A stretch of 64,000 nucleotides of DNA, taken from Desulfomonilaceae bacterium (GTDB taxonomy: Bacteria; Desulfobacterota; Desulfomonilia; Desulfomonilales; Desulfomonilaceae). The stretch spans positions 22,626 to 86,625 of the forward strand of contig JBAZSD010000018.1 in NCBI GenBank assembly GCA_041662605.1, given 5' to 3'. The translations under genes and the position numbers were made by a program. The notes under the pieces were generated by a model. That model was given only the letters and a program-made list of their open reading frames with translations, was not told the origin of the DNA and did no database searches. Shown piece after piece: positions 18,249-27,950 of this stretch. The first letter of the stretch is position 1. The number at the start of each line of letters is the position of its first letter.

Positions 18249-19997
18249 TTATGGGTTATGGTTAATTATACGAATCTCCTCTATGGAGCTGTTCTCAAAT
18301 TCGCTCAGGGACGCCCTGACAATAGAATTTTCCATAGCCTCTTTACGCATGGATCTGTGGAGGTCCGACTGGCCATCGAGAGCCTCGGTGTATGGTTTTT
18401 CAACCGAGAGCGACGTTTTCTGCGAAAGCACAAGCACTCTGGTTTGGACGGGGCCGAAAACATGATCGATTACGGCTTTCAATTCGGGCTTTGTGACAAG
18501 ATACGTCTCAAACTGCTCCTTGTAAAAGCTCTTGGTAAATCCGATTTCAATCTCTTTCGGACCATAGGCGATAAGAGATCCATGATCAAGCATAGAGAGT
18601 AAAAGCCCATCGAGGCCATGCGCTTTCATGGTTTTTTTGAGATATTCCCATACTTCATCATTGGTACCCTGAGGCGCGGGCGCAACATCTGTGATAGTAA
18701 AACGTTGTTCATCCGACTTGAGATTTGGAAGCCGTTCTGAACAAGATGTGTCCTGTTTTTCACGGCGCTGAAGAATAGCCGGCGGAGTCGAATCGACCGA
18801 AGTTGCCTGAAATCTTGTCTGGGAAGGAGCTACCCTAACTCTGGAGGAAGGGGAGTCAATTTTTTTCAAAACGCTTGCAAGATCGACCAGTCTGGGCGCC
18901 ATAGCCATCTTAACCACGGTCATTTCCAGCGCGATCAGGGGAATCCCGGATTTCTTTATCTCTGGTTCACTTTTAAGAAGAATAGAAAACAGGTTGTTCA
19001 GTTCCTCACAAGAAGTCTTTTTCGCCATGCCCTTCAAGGTCTGGATTTCTGATTCCCCTGCGTCAATCATGTTTACAAGAGCGGAATCATCAATATTATG
19101 AGCTACCAGAATCAGATTTCTGATAAAGCGTACAAGGTCAAGTGTAAACTGCTCAGGATCATAGCCCTCGTTGAAAACTTGATGCAGCACGCCCAAAGCA
19201 TTCTTTGGATCGTGATCTATAACCGCTTCCACCAGTTTGAAAAATCGATCGCGGGAGCCGATCCCGAGGATTGCCTGCACTGCCGGCAGTCCTATGTGTC
19301 CGTCACTGAAGGCCACAACCTGATCCAATAAGCTCAAACCGTCACGAAATGATCCCTGAGCTTCACGCGCGATGACGTCAAGCGCTTCCGGAGTAGCCTC
19401 AATCTCTTCTTTGATCAGAATATCCGCCATACCCGCGGCAATATCCCGGACAGGTATGGTACGGAAGTTGAATCTCTGGCATCTGGAATTAATAGTGGCA
19501 GGCACTTTATGAGATTCAGTAGTCGCGAAAATGAACTTTGCGTGCGCTGGAGGCTCCTCAAGTGTTTTGAGTAACGCGTTGAACGCGTTCATCGAGATCA
19601 TGTGAACTTCGTCGATAATTATGATCTTGTAATTGGAAGAGACAGGTGGGTACTTAATGTTTTCATTTATTTCACGAATGTTGTCCACAGAAGTATGAGA
19701 AGCGCCATCTATTTCCTGGACATCTACAGAATATCCGCCGGCTATTTCCTTGCACGATGGGCAGGTACAGCACGGGTCGGCTTCCTCGGGTATTCGACCT
19801 GTACAATTCAATGACTTGGCCAGAATTCTGGCGACGGTCGTTTTACCCACTCCCCGCACCCCGCAGAATAAAAAGGCGTGCGCCACCCTGCCGGAAAGCA
19901 CGGAGTTTTTCAGAGTGGTAATAACATGATCTTGTCCCACCACTTCTGAAAACTTGGTCGGTCGATATTTACGGGCAAGTACAAGATAAGCGGACAT
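18249..19997 (-). CDS. dnaX: DNA polymerase III subunit gamma/tau
   Basis: 582 aa. AAA+ clamp-loader motor: Walker A GVRGVGKT near residue 46, a four-cysteine zinc module (CTGRIPEEADPCCTCPSC), Walker B IIDEVHMI near residue 127 and the SRC motif NSRCQRF near residue 176. Domain III follows, then a Pro/Ser/Gln linker near residues 380-430 and a C-terminal tau-type domain. It loads the beta clamp in the replisome. The SRP RNA gene sits about 50 bp upstream on the same strand. A-runs of seven occur in the linker/tail coding part, but a programmed frameshift signal is not clear, so I do not annotate a gamma product. Confidence 0.95.
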   Translation of the reverse strand: MSAYLVLARKYRPTKFSEVVGQDHVITTLKNSVLSGRVAHAFLFCGVRGVGKTTVARILAKSLNCTGRIPEEADPCCTCPSCKEIAGGYSVDVQEIDGASHTSVDNIREINENIKYPPVSSNYKIIIIDEVHMISMNAFNALLKTLEEPPAHAKFIFATTESHKVPATINSRCQRFNFRTIPVRDIAAGMADILIKEEIEATPEALDVIAREAQGSFRDGLSLLDQVVAFSDGHIGLPAVQAILGIGSRDRFFKLVEAVIDHDPKNALGVLHQVFNEGYDPEQFTLDLVRFIRNLILVAHNIDDSALVNMIDAGESEIQTLKGMAKKTSCEELNNLFSILLKSEPEIKKSGIPLIALEMTVVKMAMAPRLVDLASVLKKIDSPSSRVRVAPSQTRFQATSVDSTPPAILQRREKQDTSCSERLPNLKSDEQRFTITDVAPAPQGTNDEVWEYLKKTMKAHGLDGLLLSMLDHGSLIAYGPKEIEIGFTKSFYKEQFETYLVTKPELKAVIDHVFGPVQTRVLVLSQKTSLSVEKPYTEALDGQSDLHRSMRKEAMENSIVRASLSEFENSSIEEIRIINHNP

Positions 19998-20045
19998 GAT
20001 TCAAAAAGAATCCATAATGAAGCTGGAATGGAAAGCGCCGATCGC

Positions 20046-20129
20046 CTGGAGAGGGCCGACCCCCGAGATTACTTCCGCTGCTTCCTTCCAGACCTGACGG
20101 GTTCAGTAACTCCAGGTCGCCCTCACCAG
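20046..20129 (-). ncRNA. ffs: Bacterial signal recognition particle RNA (4.5S-type)
   Basis: The minus strand carries the SRP RNA signature GTCAGGTCTGGAAGGAAGCA (apical loop plus asymmetric loop bound by Ffh). Flanking arms pair into one long hairpin: CTGG with CCAG, GTGAGGGC with GCCCTCTC, GACC with GGTC, and GAGTTACT with AGTAATCTC. The ends are set from the outermost pairing and may extend a few bases. It targets membrane proteins with Ffh. Confidence 0.93.
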
Positions 20130-20275
20130 AAGACCGGCGCCGACGCTTGATATCGCATGACCTCCACCGAAAGCTCTAACTGGCCATACCATCTGAAAAT
20201 AACAGAAAATCACTGCTTTCGTCAAGGGCCGTCCCTCGGTCTATTATCAATATCCCGGCCCTCTTTGGTCGTGGC

Positions 20276-20740
20276 TTAGAGAAACTTGGCAGGTAATTCT
20301 GCGCTGAACTGGAACGGCAAGTTGGCGATTACCATCAGTGTGGATGTCCCATGGGCCAGGATTTTTCCAGTTTCGTCGGTTACCTCCACCTGCCCGTATC
20401 CCAAAGTCCTGCCCAGTTTTATTTTTTTGCCATGGGCTATAAGTTTCGCCCCACTTGTTGATGAAAGAAAATTTAATTTCAGATCTACCGATGTCATACC
20501 CATGCCTTCGTCAACCTGACCATACACCGCCCAGAATGCCGCCGCGTCTATAATCGAAGAGTAAACACCTCCATGAACCTGTCCGAAAGGTTGAAGATGT
20601 TTAGTCGGGTCCAGCTCTATCTCTACTTTGGATGTACCAGTGTCGAAATGAATCAGGCGCATGTTCAGAAGCCTGAAATATGGGCAATCGCACGTGGTTT
20701 TACTGATTTTAGAAACGTATTCTGGATTTAGTTTTCGCAT
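20276..20740 (-). CDS. PaaI-type hotdog thioesterase
   Basis: 154 aa. The hotdog active-site region HGGVYSSIIDAAAFWA (near residue 56) and the following VDLKLNFL and GRTLGYGQVEVTD strands match PaaI/YbgC-like acyl-CoA thioesterases. It is the last gene of the livHMK-acyl-CoA synthetase-livGF operon. There it could release a stalled CoA ester or balance the synthetase. The likely substrates are aryl- or medium-chain acyl-CoA, but this is inferred from context. Confidence 0.85.
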   Translation of the reverse strand: MRKLNPEYVSKISKTTCDCPYFRLLNMRLIHFDTGTSKVEIELDPTKHLQPFGQVHGGVYSSIIDAAAFWAVYGQVDEGMGMTSVDLKLNFLSSTSGAKLIAHGKKIKLGRTLGYGQVEVTDETGKILAHGTSTLMVIANLPFQFSAELPAKFL

Positions 20741-20791
20741 GACCTGTCCTTATTTCTTTTTGCCATTCCCCAATTCTAGGCATTCTGGAGG

Positions 20792-21595
20792 TCAGGTCAA
20801 CCATCTTTTTCGACGTCTGTAGTGTTTAACGTCACGGTAACTTTTTTTTGCCCCCTGTTCGGTTAAACCTAGATAGAATTCTTTTATATCTTCATTTTCC
20901 CGCAGTTTTTCTACTGTGTCGTCAAGCACGATGCGTCCATTTTCCATCACGTATCCATGATCCGCAATACTTAACGCCATATGGGCGTTCTGTTCCACAA
21001 GCAGGATAGTGACTTCTTCCTGACGGTTGATTCGCTGGATAATCTCAAAGATTTCGCCGACTAACATCGGACTCAGGCCCATCGAGGGTTCATCGAGCAA
21101 CAAGAGTTTCGGATGTGACATCAACCCCCTGCCGATCACGAGCATCTGCTGCTCTCCACCACTTATGTAACCGGCCGCGATTTTTCTTCGATGCGGGAGC
21201 CTGGGAAAATAGTTGTAGACTCTCTCAAGATCCAACTTGATGCGCTTCTTGTCGCGAATCGTATGCGCAGCGACCAGTAGATTTTCCTCTACTGTCAGAT
21301 CTTCAAAAGCTTTTCGGCCCTCCATCACCTGGAATACGCCTTTTCTTACAATATTTTCAGGGTCCATTCTATCTATGCGTTCACCTTTAAATGTTATGGT
21401 CCCGTCCGTTATTTCGCCGTCTTCAGACTTTAGCAATCCGGACACAGCTTTGAGCGTAGTGCTTTTTCCCGCGCCATTGTTGCCCAGTATTGTTACGATC
21501 TGGCCTTCGTCTACGCGGAGAGACATCCCTTTTATTACCAGTATGACCTTGTTATAGGTTACTTCCAGATTGTTTACATCGAGTAAACGCGACAT
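20792..21595 (-). CDS. livF: Branched-chain-type ABC transporter ATP-binding protein LivF
   Basis: About 267 aa. Walker A GNNGAGKSTTLK, the signature SGGEQQMLVIGRGLM and Walker B LLLLDEPSMGLS are intact. I take the ATG at 21595 (MSRLLDVN), which has GGGGG 9 nt upstream; an upstream TTG at 21604 would overlap the livG stop. The C-terminal tail (KKSYRDVKHYRRRKR) is longer and more basic than in most LivF. It works with LivG as the ATPase pair of the adjacent transporter. Confidence 0.93.
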   Translation of the reverse strand: MSRLLDVNNLEVTYNKVILVIKGMSLRVDEGQIVTILGNNGAGKSTTLKAVSGLLKSEDGEITDGTITFKGERIDRMDPENIVRKGVFQVMEGRKAFEDLTVEENLLVAAHTIRDKKRIKLDLERVYNYFPRLPHRRKIAAGYISGGEQQMLVIGRGLMSHPKLLLLDEPSMGLSPMLVGEIFEIIQRINRQEEVTILLVEQNAHMALSIADHGYVMENGRIVLDDTVEKLRENEDIKEFYLGLTEQGAKKSYRDVKHYRRRKRWLT

Positions 21596-21600
21596 CTGCG

Positions 21601-22440
21601 TCAACCCCCGAGCCTGGAATAGGCAAGGTCTTTTTCACCAAGGTAAGCCTTTATCACTCGCTCGTCTGTTCTTATTTCCTGAGGCTTCCCTTCCGCTATT
21701 TTTACCCCGAAATCCAGAACCGACACACGATCCGAAATGTCCATGACCACGCCCATGTCGTGTTCGATAAGAATTATGGTTACTCCCCATTCCTCATGAA
21801 TATCCAGAATGAATCGGGCCATGTCCTCTGTTTCTTCAAGGTTCATCCCTGTAACAGGTTCATCCAGAAGCAGCAACCTCGGTTTCATCGCCAGGGCCCG
21901 AGCCAGTTCAACCCTCTTTTGAAGACCATACGGGAGAGTTCCGACTTTCTTCTTGCGAATGCTCTCTATCTCCAGCAGATCAATGATCGTTTCTTCGATC
22001 TCCTTCCTCAATTTCAGCTCAGTGCGTTGCGCTTTTCCAAAATAATAGCCAGCCGAGAGCATCCCGGTTTTCAAGTGGACATGATTTCCCAGTTTGATGT
22101 TGTCAATGACGCTCATCCCCTTGAACAGTTCCACGTTCTGAAAAGTCCTTGCGATACCGAGAGCCGCTATATCATGTGTTTTCCGTTTTGTTATGTCCTG
22201 TCCTTCAAAAAAAAGTCTTCCCTTTTCCGGATGATAGAATCTGTTTACACAATTCAGTAAACACGTTTTCCCGGCTCCATTCGGTCCAATGATCGAGAAA
22301 ATTTCACCGCTGTAAACCTCGAGAGATACGTCAGTCAACACATGAACACCGCCAAACTTGAGAAACAGACTTTCAAGTTTCAGCAGGCTCTGGTTTGAAT
22401 TATCTGAAACGACACTGGTCATAGGTTCGGGCACACTCAC
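21601..22440 (-). CDS. livG: Branched-chain-type ABC transporter ATP-binding protein LivG
   Basis: 279 aa. Walker A GPNGAGKTCLLN, signature region LPYGLQKRVELARALA (variant of LSGGQ, usual for LivG) and Walker B LLLLDEPVTGMN are present. The C-terminal IRTDERVIKAYLGE is the LivG hallmark. The longest start is a GTG at 22440 directly after the synthetase stop; an ATG 18 nt inside is an alternative. The 12-18 residue N-terminal extension before the ABC fold is atypical. Partner of LivF, LivH and LivM of this operon. Confidence 0.93.
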   Translation of the reverse strand: MSVPEPMTSVVSDNSNQSLLKLESLFLKFGGVHVLTDVSLEVYSGEIFSIIGPNGAGKTCLLNCVNRFYHPEKGRLFFEGQDITKRKTHDIAALGIARTFQNVELFKGMSVIDNIKLGNHVHLKTGMLSAGYYFGKAQRTELKLRKEIEETIIDLLEIESIRKKKVGTLPYGLQKRVELARALAMKPRLLLLDEPVTGMNLEETEDMARFILDIHEEWGVTIILIEHDMGVVMDISDRVSVLDFGVKIAEGKPQEIRTDERVIKAYLGEKDLAYSRLGG

Positions 22441-22442
22441 TA

Positions 22443-24341
22443 TTAGGGTTCCGGAACGGTTTTAATCTGGACTGAAGTTTGCATACGGAAAGCCTTACCG
22501 TCCCGGTATTTGATGTCTGACGTTACTTCAAGCTTGTCGTTGTCGCCATAAATCGCTTCAATCAACTGGGAATATCGTTCTTCAACAACTGAGCGCCTCA
22601 CCTTTCTGGTTCTTGTCATCTCATCGTCATCGGCGTCCAGTTCCTTGTGCAACGTGACGAATTTCCTTACCCAGGCGGCCTTTGGCAGAGACTTGTTGAT
22701 AACGCTGATTTCCTGAGCCACCAGCTCGTACACCTCCTCTTTTTGGGAGAGGTCCGTATAGGTGGTATAAGTCATTTTACGGCTTTCCGCCCATTTACCC
22801 ACATTAGCCATGTCAATGTTGATCATGGCCCCGACAAACGGCCGGTCTTTACCAACAACAACCGCTTCTCCGATGTATAGGCTGAACTTAAGCTTGTTTT
22901 CGATGAGTTGAGGAGAAAACTTTGACCCGTCGGACAGGCGCATAACATCTTTCATTCTGTCTACCATGACCAGATGGCCATCTTCGTCAAATAATCCGTG
23001 ATCACCGGAATGCAGCCAGCCGTCTATAAGTGTCCTTGTGGTAGCTTCCTCGTCTTTATAATATCCGACAAAAACAGTATCACCCTTGGTGAGTATTTCA
23101 CCTGTATCGGAAATTTGGATCTCAACGCCGGGTATAGGCTTTCCTACTGTGCTCAGTTTGATATCGCCATTTCTGTGTCCGACGCTGATGCCGGAAGTTT
23201 CCGTTTGGCCGTACAGTTGTTTGATGTTAACGCCCAGGGCCTGAAAAAGATTGAATATCTCTGGTCCAAGCGCAGCGCCGCCAGTGTAGACGTTTCGCAA
23301 GTGTCCAAGGCCGAGGTAATTCTTGAGAGACCGGAACAGACAGAGATGGCACAATTTGTAGAGCAGATTAAAGATAGCCGGAGGTTTCCTGTTGGCTAAG
23401 CGGTATTCGGCCATCTTGAACCCAACAGGCATGCAAACCTTGTAAAACCATCTTTTGATCCAAATAGCGTCCTGAATTTTGACCTGGATATCAGAGCAGA
23501 TTTTTTCCCAGAATCGAGGTGGAGCGAAAAGTATGTTCGGTCCCACTTCCCGTATGTTTTCCGCTACTGTTTCTGGTCTTTCCGGGAAATTGACCGTGAA
23601 CCCCTTGTAAAGGTTCCAGGAAACAGCGGTCATCTGCTCGCCGATCCATGGCAGAGGGAGAAACGAAACGTGGTTGTCTTCAGGATATGCCGGATCAATC
23701 TCGTCATAATTCGCGGCCATCCTCACCATGTTTTTGTGAGTCAACATTGCGCCTTTTGGAAGACCAGTGGTCCCAGATGTATAGGCTATCAGAGCAACTG
23801 TATGTTCAGTAATCCGTTCGAGGCGCGCGGAAAAATCTTCAGGATGTTTCCCGTTATATTCGCGGCCCATATCGCGAACATCCGACAAAGTCACAAACAT
23901 TGACCAGTCATAATTCCGCATGCCCGTGGGGTCATCTACTATTATCTTCTTTATCCCAGGACATTCGTCCCGAATTTCAAGAAACTTGTCGGCCTGTTCC
24001 TGATCTTCTACCACCAGATATGCGGCGTCGGAGTGATTAATTATGTGCTTGATCTGAGCGGCGCTACTGTCAGGGAAAATACCTACAGCAGCGCCACCCA
24101 ATGTTTGAACCGACAGTTCACAATAGAGCCATTCAGGACGGTTGTCGCCCAGGATCGCCAGCTTCTCTCCTGATTCAAAACCCAAACAGACTAATCCAAG
24201 AGCGATATGGATCACGTTCTCGAAATAACCGGCCCACGTTACCGATTGCCATATCCCGAATTCCTTTTCACGCAGAGCGACCTTTGAAGTTCCATACTTC
24301 TCGGCGTTTCGCGCTAAAAGACCGGGTAAAGTCAACGACAT
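22443..24341 (-). CDS. AMP-binding acyl-CoA synthetase (long-chain/FadD15-like)
   Basis: 632 aa. The adenylate-forming motifs are AYTSGTTGLPKGAML near residue 187, YGQTETSG near residue 380 and DGWLHSGDHGLFDEDGHL near residue 440, followed by VDRMKDVMRLSDG. Its length and the insertion before the YGQTE motif fit the long-chain synthetase group used for fatty or aryl-alkyl acids. It lies between livK and livG in a single transcription unit, so the imported compound is very likely an organic acid that is activated to its CoA thioester on entry. Such liv-plus-ligase operons are familiar for aromatic and branched acids. The substrate cannot be read from sequence. Confidence 0.9.
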   Translation of the reverse strand: MSLTLPGLLARNAEKYGTSKVALREKEFGIWQSVTWAGYFENVIHIALGLVCLGFESGEKLAILGDNRPEWLYCELSVQTLGGAAVGIFPDSSAAQIKHIINHSDAAYLVVEDQEQADKFLEIRDECPGIKKIIVDDPTGMRNYDWSMFVTLSDVRDMGREYNGKHPEDFSARLERITEHTVALIAYTSGTTGLPKGAMLTHKNMVRMAANYDEIDPAYPEDNHVSFLPLPWIGEQMTAVSWNLYKGFTVNFPERPETVAENIREVGPNILFAPPRFWEKICSDIQVKIQDAIWIKRWFYKVCMPVGFKMAEYRLANRKPPAIFNLLYKLCHLCLFRSLKNYLGLGHLRNVYTGGAALGPEIFNLFQALGVNIKQLYGQTETSGISVGHRNGDIKLSTVGKPIPGVEIQISDTGEILTKGDTVFVGYYKDEEATTRTLIDGWLHSGDHGLFDEDGHLVMVDRMKDVMRLSDGSKFSPQLIENKLKFSLYIGEAVVVGKDRPFVGAMINIDMANVGKWAESRKMTYTTYTDLSQKEEVYELVAQEISVINKSLPKAAWVRKFVTLHKELDADDDEMTRTRKVRRSVVEERYSQLIEAIYGDNDKLEVTSDIKYRDGKAFRMQTSVQIKTVPEP

Positions 24342-24348
24342 TATATTG

Positions 24349-25518
24349 CTACTCCACCGTAATCCAATCAGAAACCGGCTCTAATATCTTTTTCTGTGTG
24401 TTCGCCTTCCAGACTCTCGCGACCGGGAATTTGTTATTCTTGATTGTGTATGGAGCGGAAAGACCGCCACTGTCGAAGTCTTTAAGTGACTGGAGGGCTT
24501 TTACCAATCCGGGTCCATTGAGTTCCCCTGCTTTATCCGCCCGTTTCAGGCACTCGACAAAGATCAGCCCTGTCATAAAACTCTGCATATAGGAATTGTC
24601 CCGATAAGTTACCTTTGGATATTTCTTTGCTGTATACGCTTTGATCTTTTTGATCATGGGGACATCATCATTCCACCAGTACATGTAGGGATTCACAGCC
24701 ATATAGCCCTCCGCCATAGGACCGAGATTATCCACCACCATCTTTGAAGCGCCCCAGAAAGTTCCCATGAATTGGGTTTTCATGCCGAAATCTCTACACT
24801 GTTTGATGACTGTCTGGACCGGATCCACCACAAAGCCCTGGAAAATTACGAAGTCCGGATTCTTGCGTTTCATGTCTAAAACCTGCGATGTAACATCAAC
24901 TGACCCTACCTGAGCGACTTCTTCGGCAACCAGATCAAGTTTCAGGGTCTTGCACATCTGTCTTGCCGCCTCGATCGGGTCTTTTCCAAATTCGGTGTCG
25001 CTGTAGAAAAAGGCTACTTTTGCCCCCGGTTTTTCTTTGGCGATATACTTTAGCAATATCCCGAACATATCAGCATATGTCGGACCCGGCACGAACATAT
25101 AAGGATTTTCCTTGGGATCTGCCAGTTCACTGGAAAAAGACGTCGAGCTGTACAGAATCTTGTATCTATCCTTGATTTCCGGAGACATCGCTTTGCCCAG
25201 GCCCGTGCTTTCTCCATACATGATCAGTGGATTGTCCCGCGACATGATTCGTTTGAATGCCGCAACAGCTACGTCCAACTGATACTGGCCGTCCTCCATG
25301 ATGTATTTAATCTTCTTGCCGTTGATGCCGCCTTCTTCATTAGCGATCATCAGGGCGTCTTCAAGACCTGCATTGATGTTTACGCCTGCAAACGCGAATC
25401 TGCCGGTGATCGGTTGTACCGCTCCCACCTTGATCTCGTCTTCCGCATAAGCAAAAGCTGAAAATGCGATCGCAATTGCCAGAACCATCGCCGAAAACCA
25501 GAAGTGTCTCTTCTTCAT
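24349..25518 (-). CDS. livK: Periplasmic substrate-binding protein LivK-type
   Basis: 389 aa with a cleavable signal peptide (hydrophobic stretch VLAIAIAFSAFAYA, cleavage near AYA-ED) and a type 1 periplasmic-binding fold beginning EIKVGAVQPITGRFAFAG. It captures the substrate for LivHMGF. The strong ribosome site GGAGAG lies just before the ATG. It follows livM by 140 bp, the widest gap in this operon, which may hold an extra promoter or a hairpin for differential expression of the binding protein. Confidence 0.92.
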   Translation of the reverse strand: MKKRHFWFSAMVLAIAIAFSAFAYAEDEIKVGAVQPITGRFAFAGVNINAGLEDALMIANEEGGINGKKIKYIMEDGQYQLDVAVAAFKRIMSRDNPLIMYGESTGLGKAMSPEIKDRYKILYSSTSFSSELADPKENPYMFVPGPTYADMFGILLKYIAKEKPGAKVAFFYSDTEFGKDPIEAARQMCKTLKLDLVAEEVAQVGSVDVTSQVLDMKRKNPDFVIFQGFVVDPVQTVIKQCRDFGMKTQFMGTFWGASKMVVDNLGPMAEGYMAVNPYMYWWNDDVPMIKKIKAYTAKKYPKVTYRDNSYMQSFMTGLIFVECLKRADKAGELNGPGLVKALQSLKDFDSGGLSAPYTIKNNKFPVARVWKANTQKKILEPVSDWITVE

Positions 25519-25658
25519 TCTTTGCTCTCCTTTTCTTGTTTGAAGGTCAATTTTGAGAAGCTCTACTTAATGATCAACACCTATTCACAACGGTTACGTC
25601 TGGTCAGGACGCTCAAATCAATGCTTGAAGCGACAATTCATCGGTCGAAAATCCAGTT

Positions 25659-26702
25659 TCAGTTCGAAAAAGGCCAAAGCAGGAAGAAGTTCTTGATACG
25701 ATGCCAAATTTCCGCCAGCCCATGAGGTTCCAGGACCAGGAAGGTCACGATCATGCCACCAAAGATTATTTCCTTCAGCGGGATGAAAAATTGGTCCAAC
25801 CCAGGGAATAGCTGTTTGGCGGAACTTACGAAAATGTTTAGAAGCTCCGGGGTGAGCGTCATGAATATGGCTCCAAAGATGGAACCCAGAACACTACCAA
25901 GGCCCCCGACTATAACCATGGCCAGATACTGGATAGAGAGGGAGAATGGAAAATGTTCCGGAGTTACAACCTTGATGAATCCCACCCAAAGGCTTCCTGC
26001 AATACCGGCGAAAAAAGAGCTGAGAGCAAAAGCGGCCAATTTGTAGCGGAACAGGTTAATTCCTATTATCTCGGCCGCAAGATCGCGATCGCGAATTGCC
26101 ACAAAAGCTCTACCCCATTTTGTTCTTACAAGATTTCTGGCAAAACCGACCGTAAGGATTACAAGGACAAGGGTTATAAAATAGTAACTCTTTTCAGTGT
26201 CGAATACGAAATCCCCGATCCTGGGAGCTGGCACGTTTATCCCACGGATTCCATGAGTCATTGATTCCCAATGCACAAACACGAACTCCAGGATAAATTG
26301 CGCCGCCAGGGTGGCAATGCATAGGTAAAGGCCTTTAACCCGCAAAGACGGGATCCCAATAATTAATCCCATTCCTGCGGACACGAACCCCGCTATTGGC
26401 ATTGCAAACCAGAAGGGCATATCGAGACGGGTAACAAGTATCGCTGTCGCATAACCGCCAACACCGACAAATGCGGCGTGTCCAAGGGAAATTTGACCCG
26501 TAAATCCGGTGAGGAGGTTTAAACCTACAGCCCCTATAATGGCAATGCCTATCAAATTCATGATGTACAGAACATAGGAGCTTGCGACAAAAGGTGTGAT
26601 AATGAGCAAAACAAAGAGAACTGCGAGGCAAATCCTTACAAACAGACTCTGAAAGATTTCTTCGTCTTCACGATAGGATTCTTTAAAATCTCCACAACGC
26701 AT
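25659..26702 (-). CDS. livM: Branched-chain-type ABC transporter permease LivM
   Basis: About 347 aa with ten or so membrane segments and the LivM motifs LLTGFTGQISLGHAAFVGVGGY and the EAA-like region AIRDRDLAAEIIG. The ATG at 26702 has GAGG 7 nt upstream; a TTG at 26714 is the longer alternative. Paired with LivH, 30 bp upstream. It forms half of the membrane channel. Confidence 0.92.
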   Translation of the reverse strand: MRCGDFKESYREDEEIFQSLFVRICLAVLFVLLIITPFVASSYVLYIMNLIGIAIIGAVGLNLLTGFTGQISLGHAAFVGVGGYATAILVTRLDMPFWFAMPIAGFVSAGMGLIIGIPSLRVKGLYLCIATLAAQFILEFVFVHWESMTHGIRGINVPAPRIGDFVFDTEKSYYFITLVLVILTVGFARNLVRTKWGRAFVAIRDRDLAAEIIGINLFRYKLAAFALSSFFAGIAGSLWVGFIKVVTPEHFPFSLSIQYLAMVIVGGLGSVLGSIFGAIFMTLTPELLNIFVSSAKQLFPGLDQFFIPLKEIIFGGMIVTFLVLEPHGLAEIWHRIKNFFLLWPFSN

Positions 26703-26732
26703 ATCGGTCCTCAAACACGACTAACTGAATGT

Positions 26733-27617
26733 CTAGACTCTCTCAATGAGTGGTTTCCCGAATATCCCATAAGGCCTGATCATTATGATCAGAACCAATA
26801 TTATAAACGGGGCGACTTCTTTCACGCCGCCACCGAACATGGAGTCAAGATAAACACCTGCGAAATTCTCAAGGACGCCAATTATGAATCCGCCGACTAT
26901 TGCCCCGATGATGCTGTCCAGGCCGCCCAGGATTATTACCGAGAGAACCTTTAGGCCAATGTGTCCCAAATGAATGCTTATTCCGTTGATGTTCCCGATA
27001 ATTATTCCGCCCAAAGCCGCAGTGATGGCAGCGAAGCTCCAGGAAAGAGCAAACACCCTCTTTACGCTGATCCCCATCGAAAGAGCAGCCTGTTGATTGG
27101 CCGCTGTGGCGCGCATCGCCAAACCGGTTCTTGTGTAGCGGAATATAACGGTGAAAACCACGGTGCAGATAACAGCGAAAATAAACCCCCATAAAAGACC
27201 TGAAGGAACAATAGCGAAGCCCAGATCCAAAGGAGTGGGCGGGAAAACCTGAGGAAATGTTCTGAATTGTGGAGACCAGATCATGTGCGTGACGCCCTTT
27301 AACACGCTCGCAAGACCTATGGTAACCATGATAACGGATATGATCGGTTCGCCGATAAGTGGTCTTAACGCTATTCTCTCGGTCAAAGCTCCGAGACTGG
27401 CAGCGAAGATCATGGTAACAAAAAGAGCGACGCCAAATGGCGCCGACAGTTCTGTCAAGACGGTCAGGCATACAAATGCGCCTAAGGTCATGAATTCGCC
27501 TGTGGCCAAATTCAGTACGCTCGTGGCCTTGTAAATCAGGACGAATCCAAGAGCGATCAAGCCATATACGCCGCCTGCCGCTATGCCGCTGACAAGAATC
27601 TGAGGAATTATGTCCAC
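26733..27617 (-). CDS. livH: Branched-chain-type ABC transporter permease LivH
   Basis: About 294 aa, polytopic, with the LivH signature GIAAGGVYGLIALGFVLIYKAT at its start, split here by helices, and SVIILGGLDSIIGAIVGG near the end. I prefer the GTG at 27617 (reads MDIIPQ) because GAGGTG lies 6 nt upstream; a GTG at 27626 has no spaced site. First gene of the seven-gene acid-uptake operon, so the promoter should lie in the 27618-27950 spacer. Confidence 0.92.
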   Translation of the reverse strand: MDIIPQILVSGIAAGGVYGLIALGFVLIYKATSVLNLATGEFMTLGAFVCLTVLTELSAPFGVALFVTMIFAASLGALTERIALRPLIGEPIISVIMVTIGLASVLKGVTHMIWSPQFRTFPQVFPPTPLDLGFAIVPSGLLWGFIFAVICTVVFTVIFRYTRTGLAMRATAANQQAALSMGISVKRVFALSWSFAAITAALGGIIIGNINGISIHLGHIGLKVLSVIILGGLDSIIGAIVGGFIIGVLENFAGVYLDSMFGGGVKEVAPFIILVLIIMIRPYGIFGKPLIERV

Positions 27618-27950
27618 TTGTTCCACCTCAGGGAGCGCTTGGAAATGAAAAATCAGTATGTCGCCGCAATTAATGAAAGACTGGACTCAATGACGAAACG
27701 AAACCAATCACGCAATCAGGACTGTTTATATGATTCGGGATTGACCCGAATAACTATTCTGGTTGTAGATCCTTGGTCTGTAGTTCGGGTAAGCTTGACT
27801 TTCTGCGTTTGAAACTATTGGATTCATAATTGATAGAGTAAATGTGTCGGGAATTCAAGATTTTTCTTTACGGAGAGATTAAATCGGGTTGTAAGAGACC
27901 TCCAAATGAACTAGATTTTGGCAGTGAGGCTCAATAATAAGGGGGTAAAG
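27618..27950. other. Divergent intergenic region between livH operon and gmhA
   Basis: About 330 bp between divergently transcribed genes, so it must hold promoters for both. It contains one clear inverted repeat (listed separately at 27733-27751). I see no RNA gene or open frame worth calling. Confidence 0.5.
27733..27751. promoter_or_regulatory. Perfect 7-bp inverted repeat, candidate operator
   Basis: ATTCGGG-ATTGA-CCCGAAT, 7-bp arms with a 5-bp centre, in the spacer upstream of the livH operon. The short centre and position suit a dimeric repressor site better than a terminator (no T-run). Confidence 0.4.

Noticed and set aside
18600..18900. Programmed frameshift in dnaX giving a gamma subunit
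   Set aside because: A-runs of seven occur but no A-AAA-AAG type slippery site with hairpin was clear.
26869..27471. Minus-strand frame of 200 codons inside livH
   Set aside because: Same-strand shadow of livH, rich in Arg/His/Ser and without any domain.
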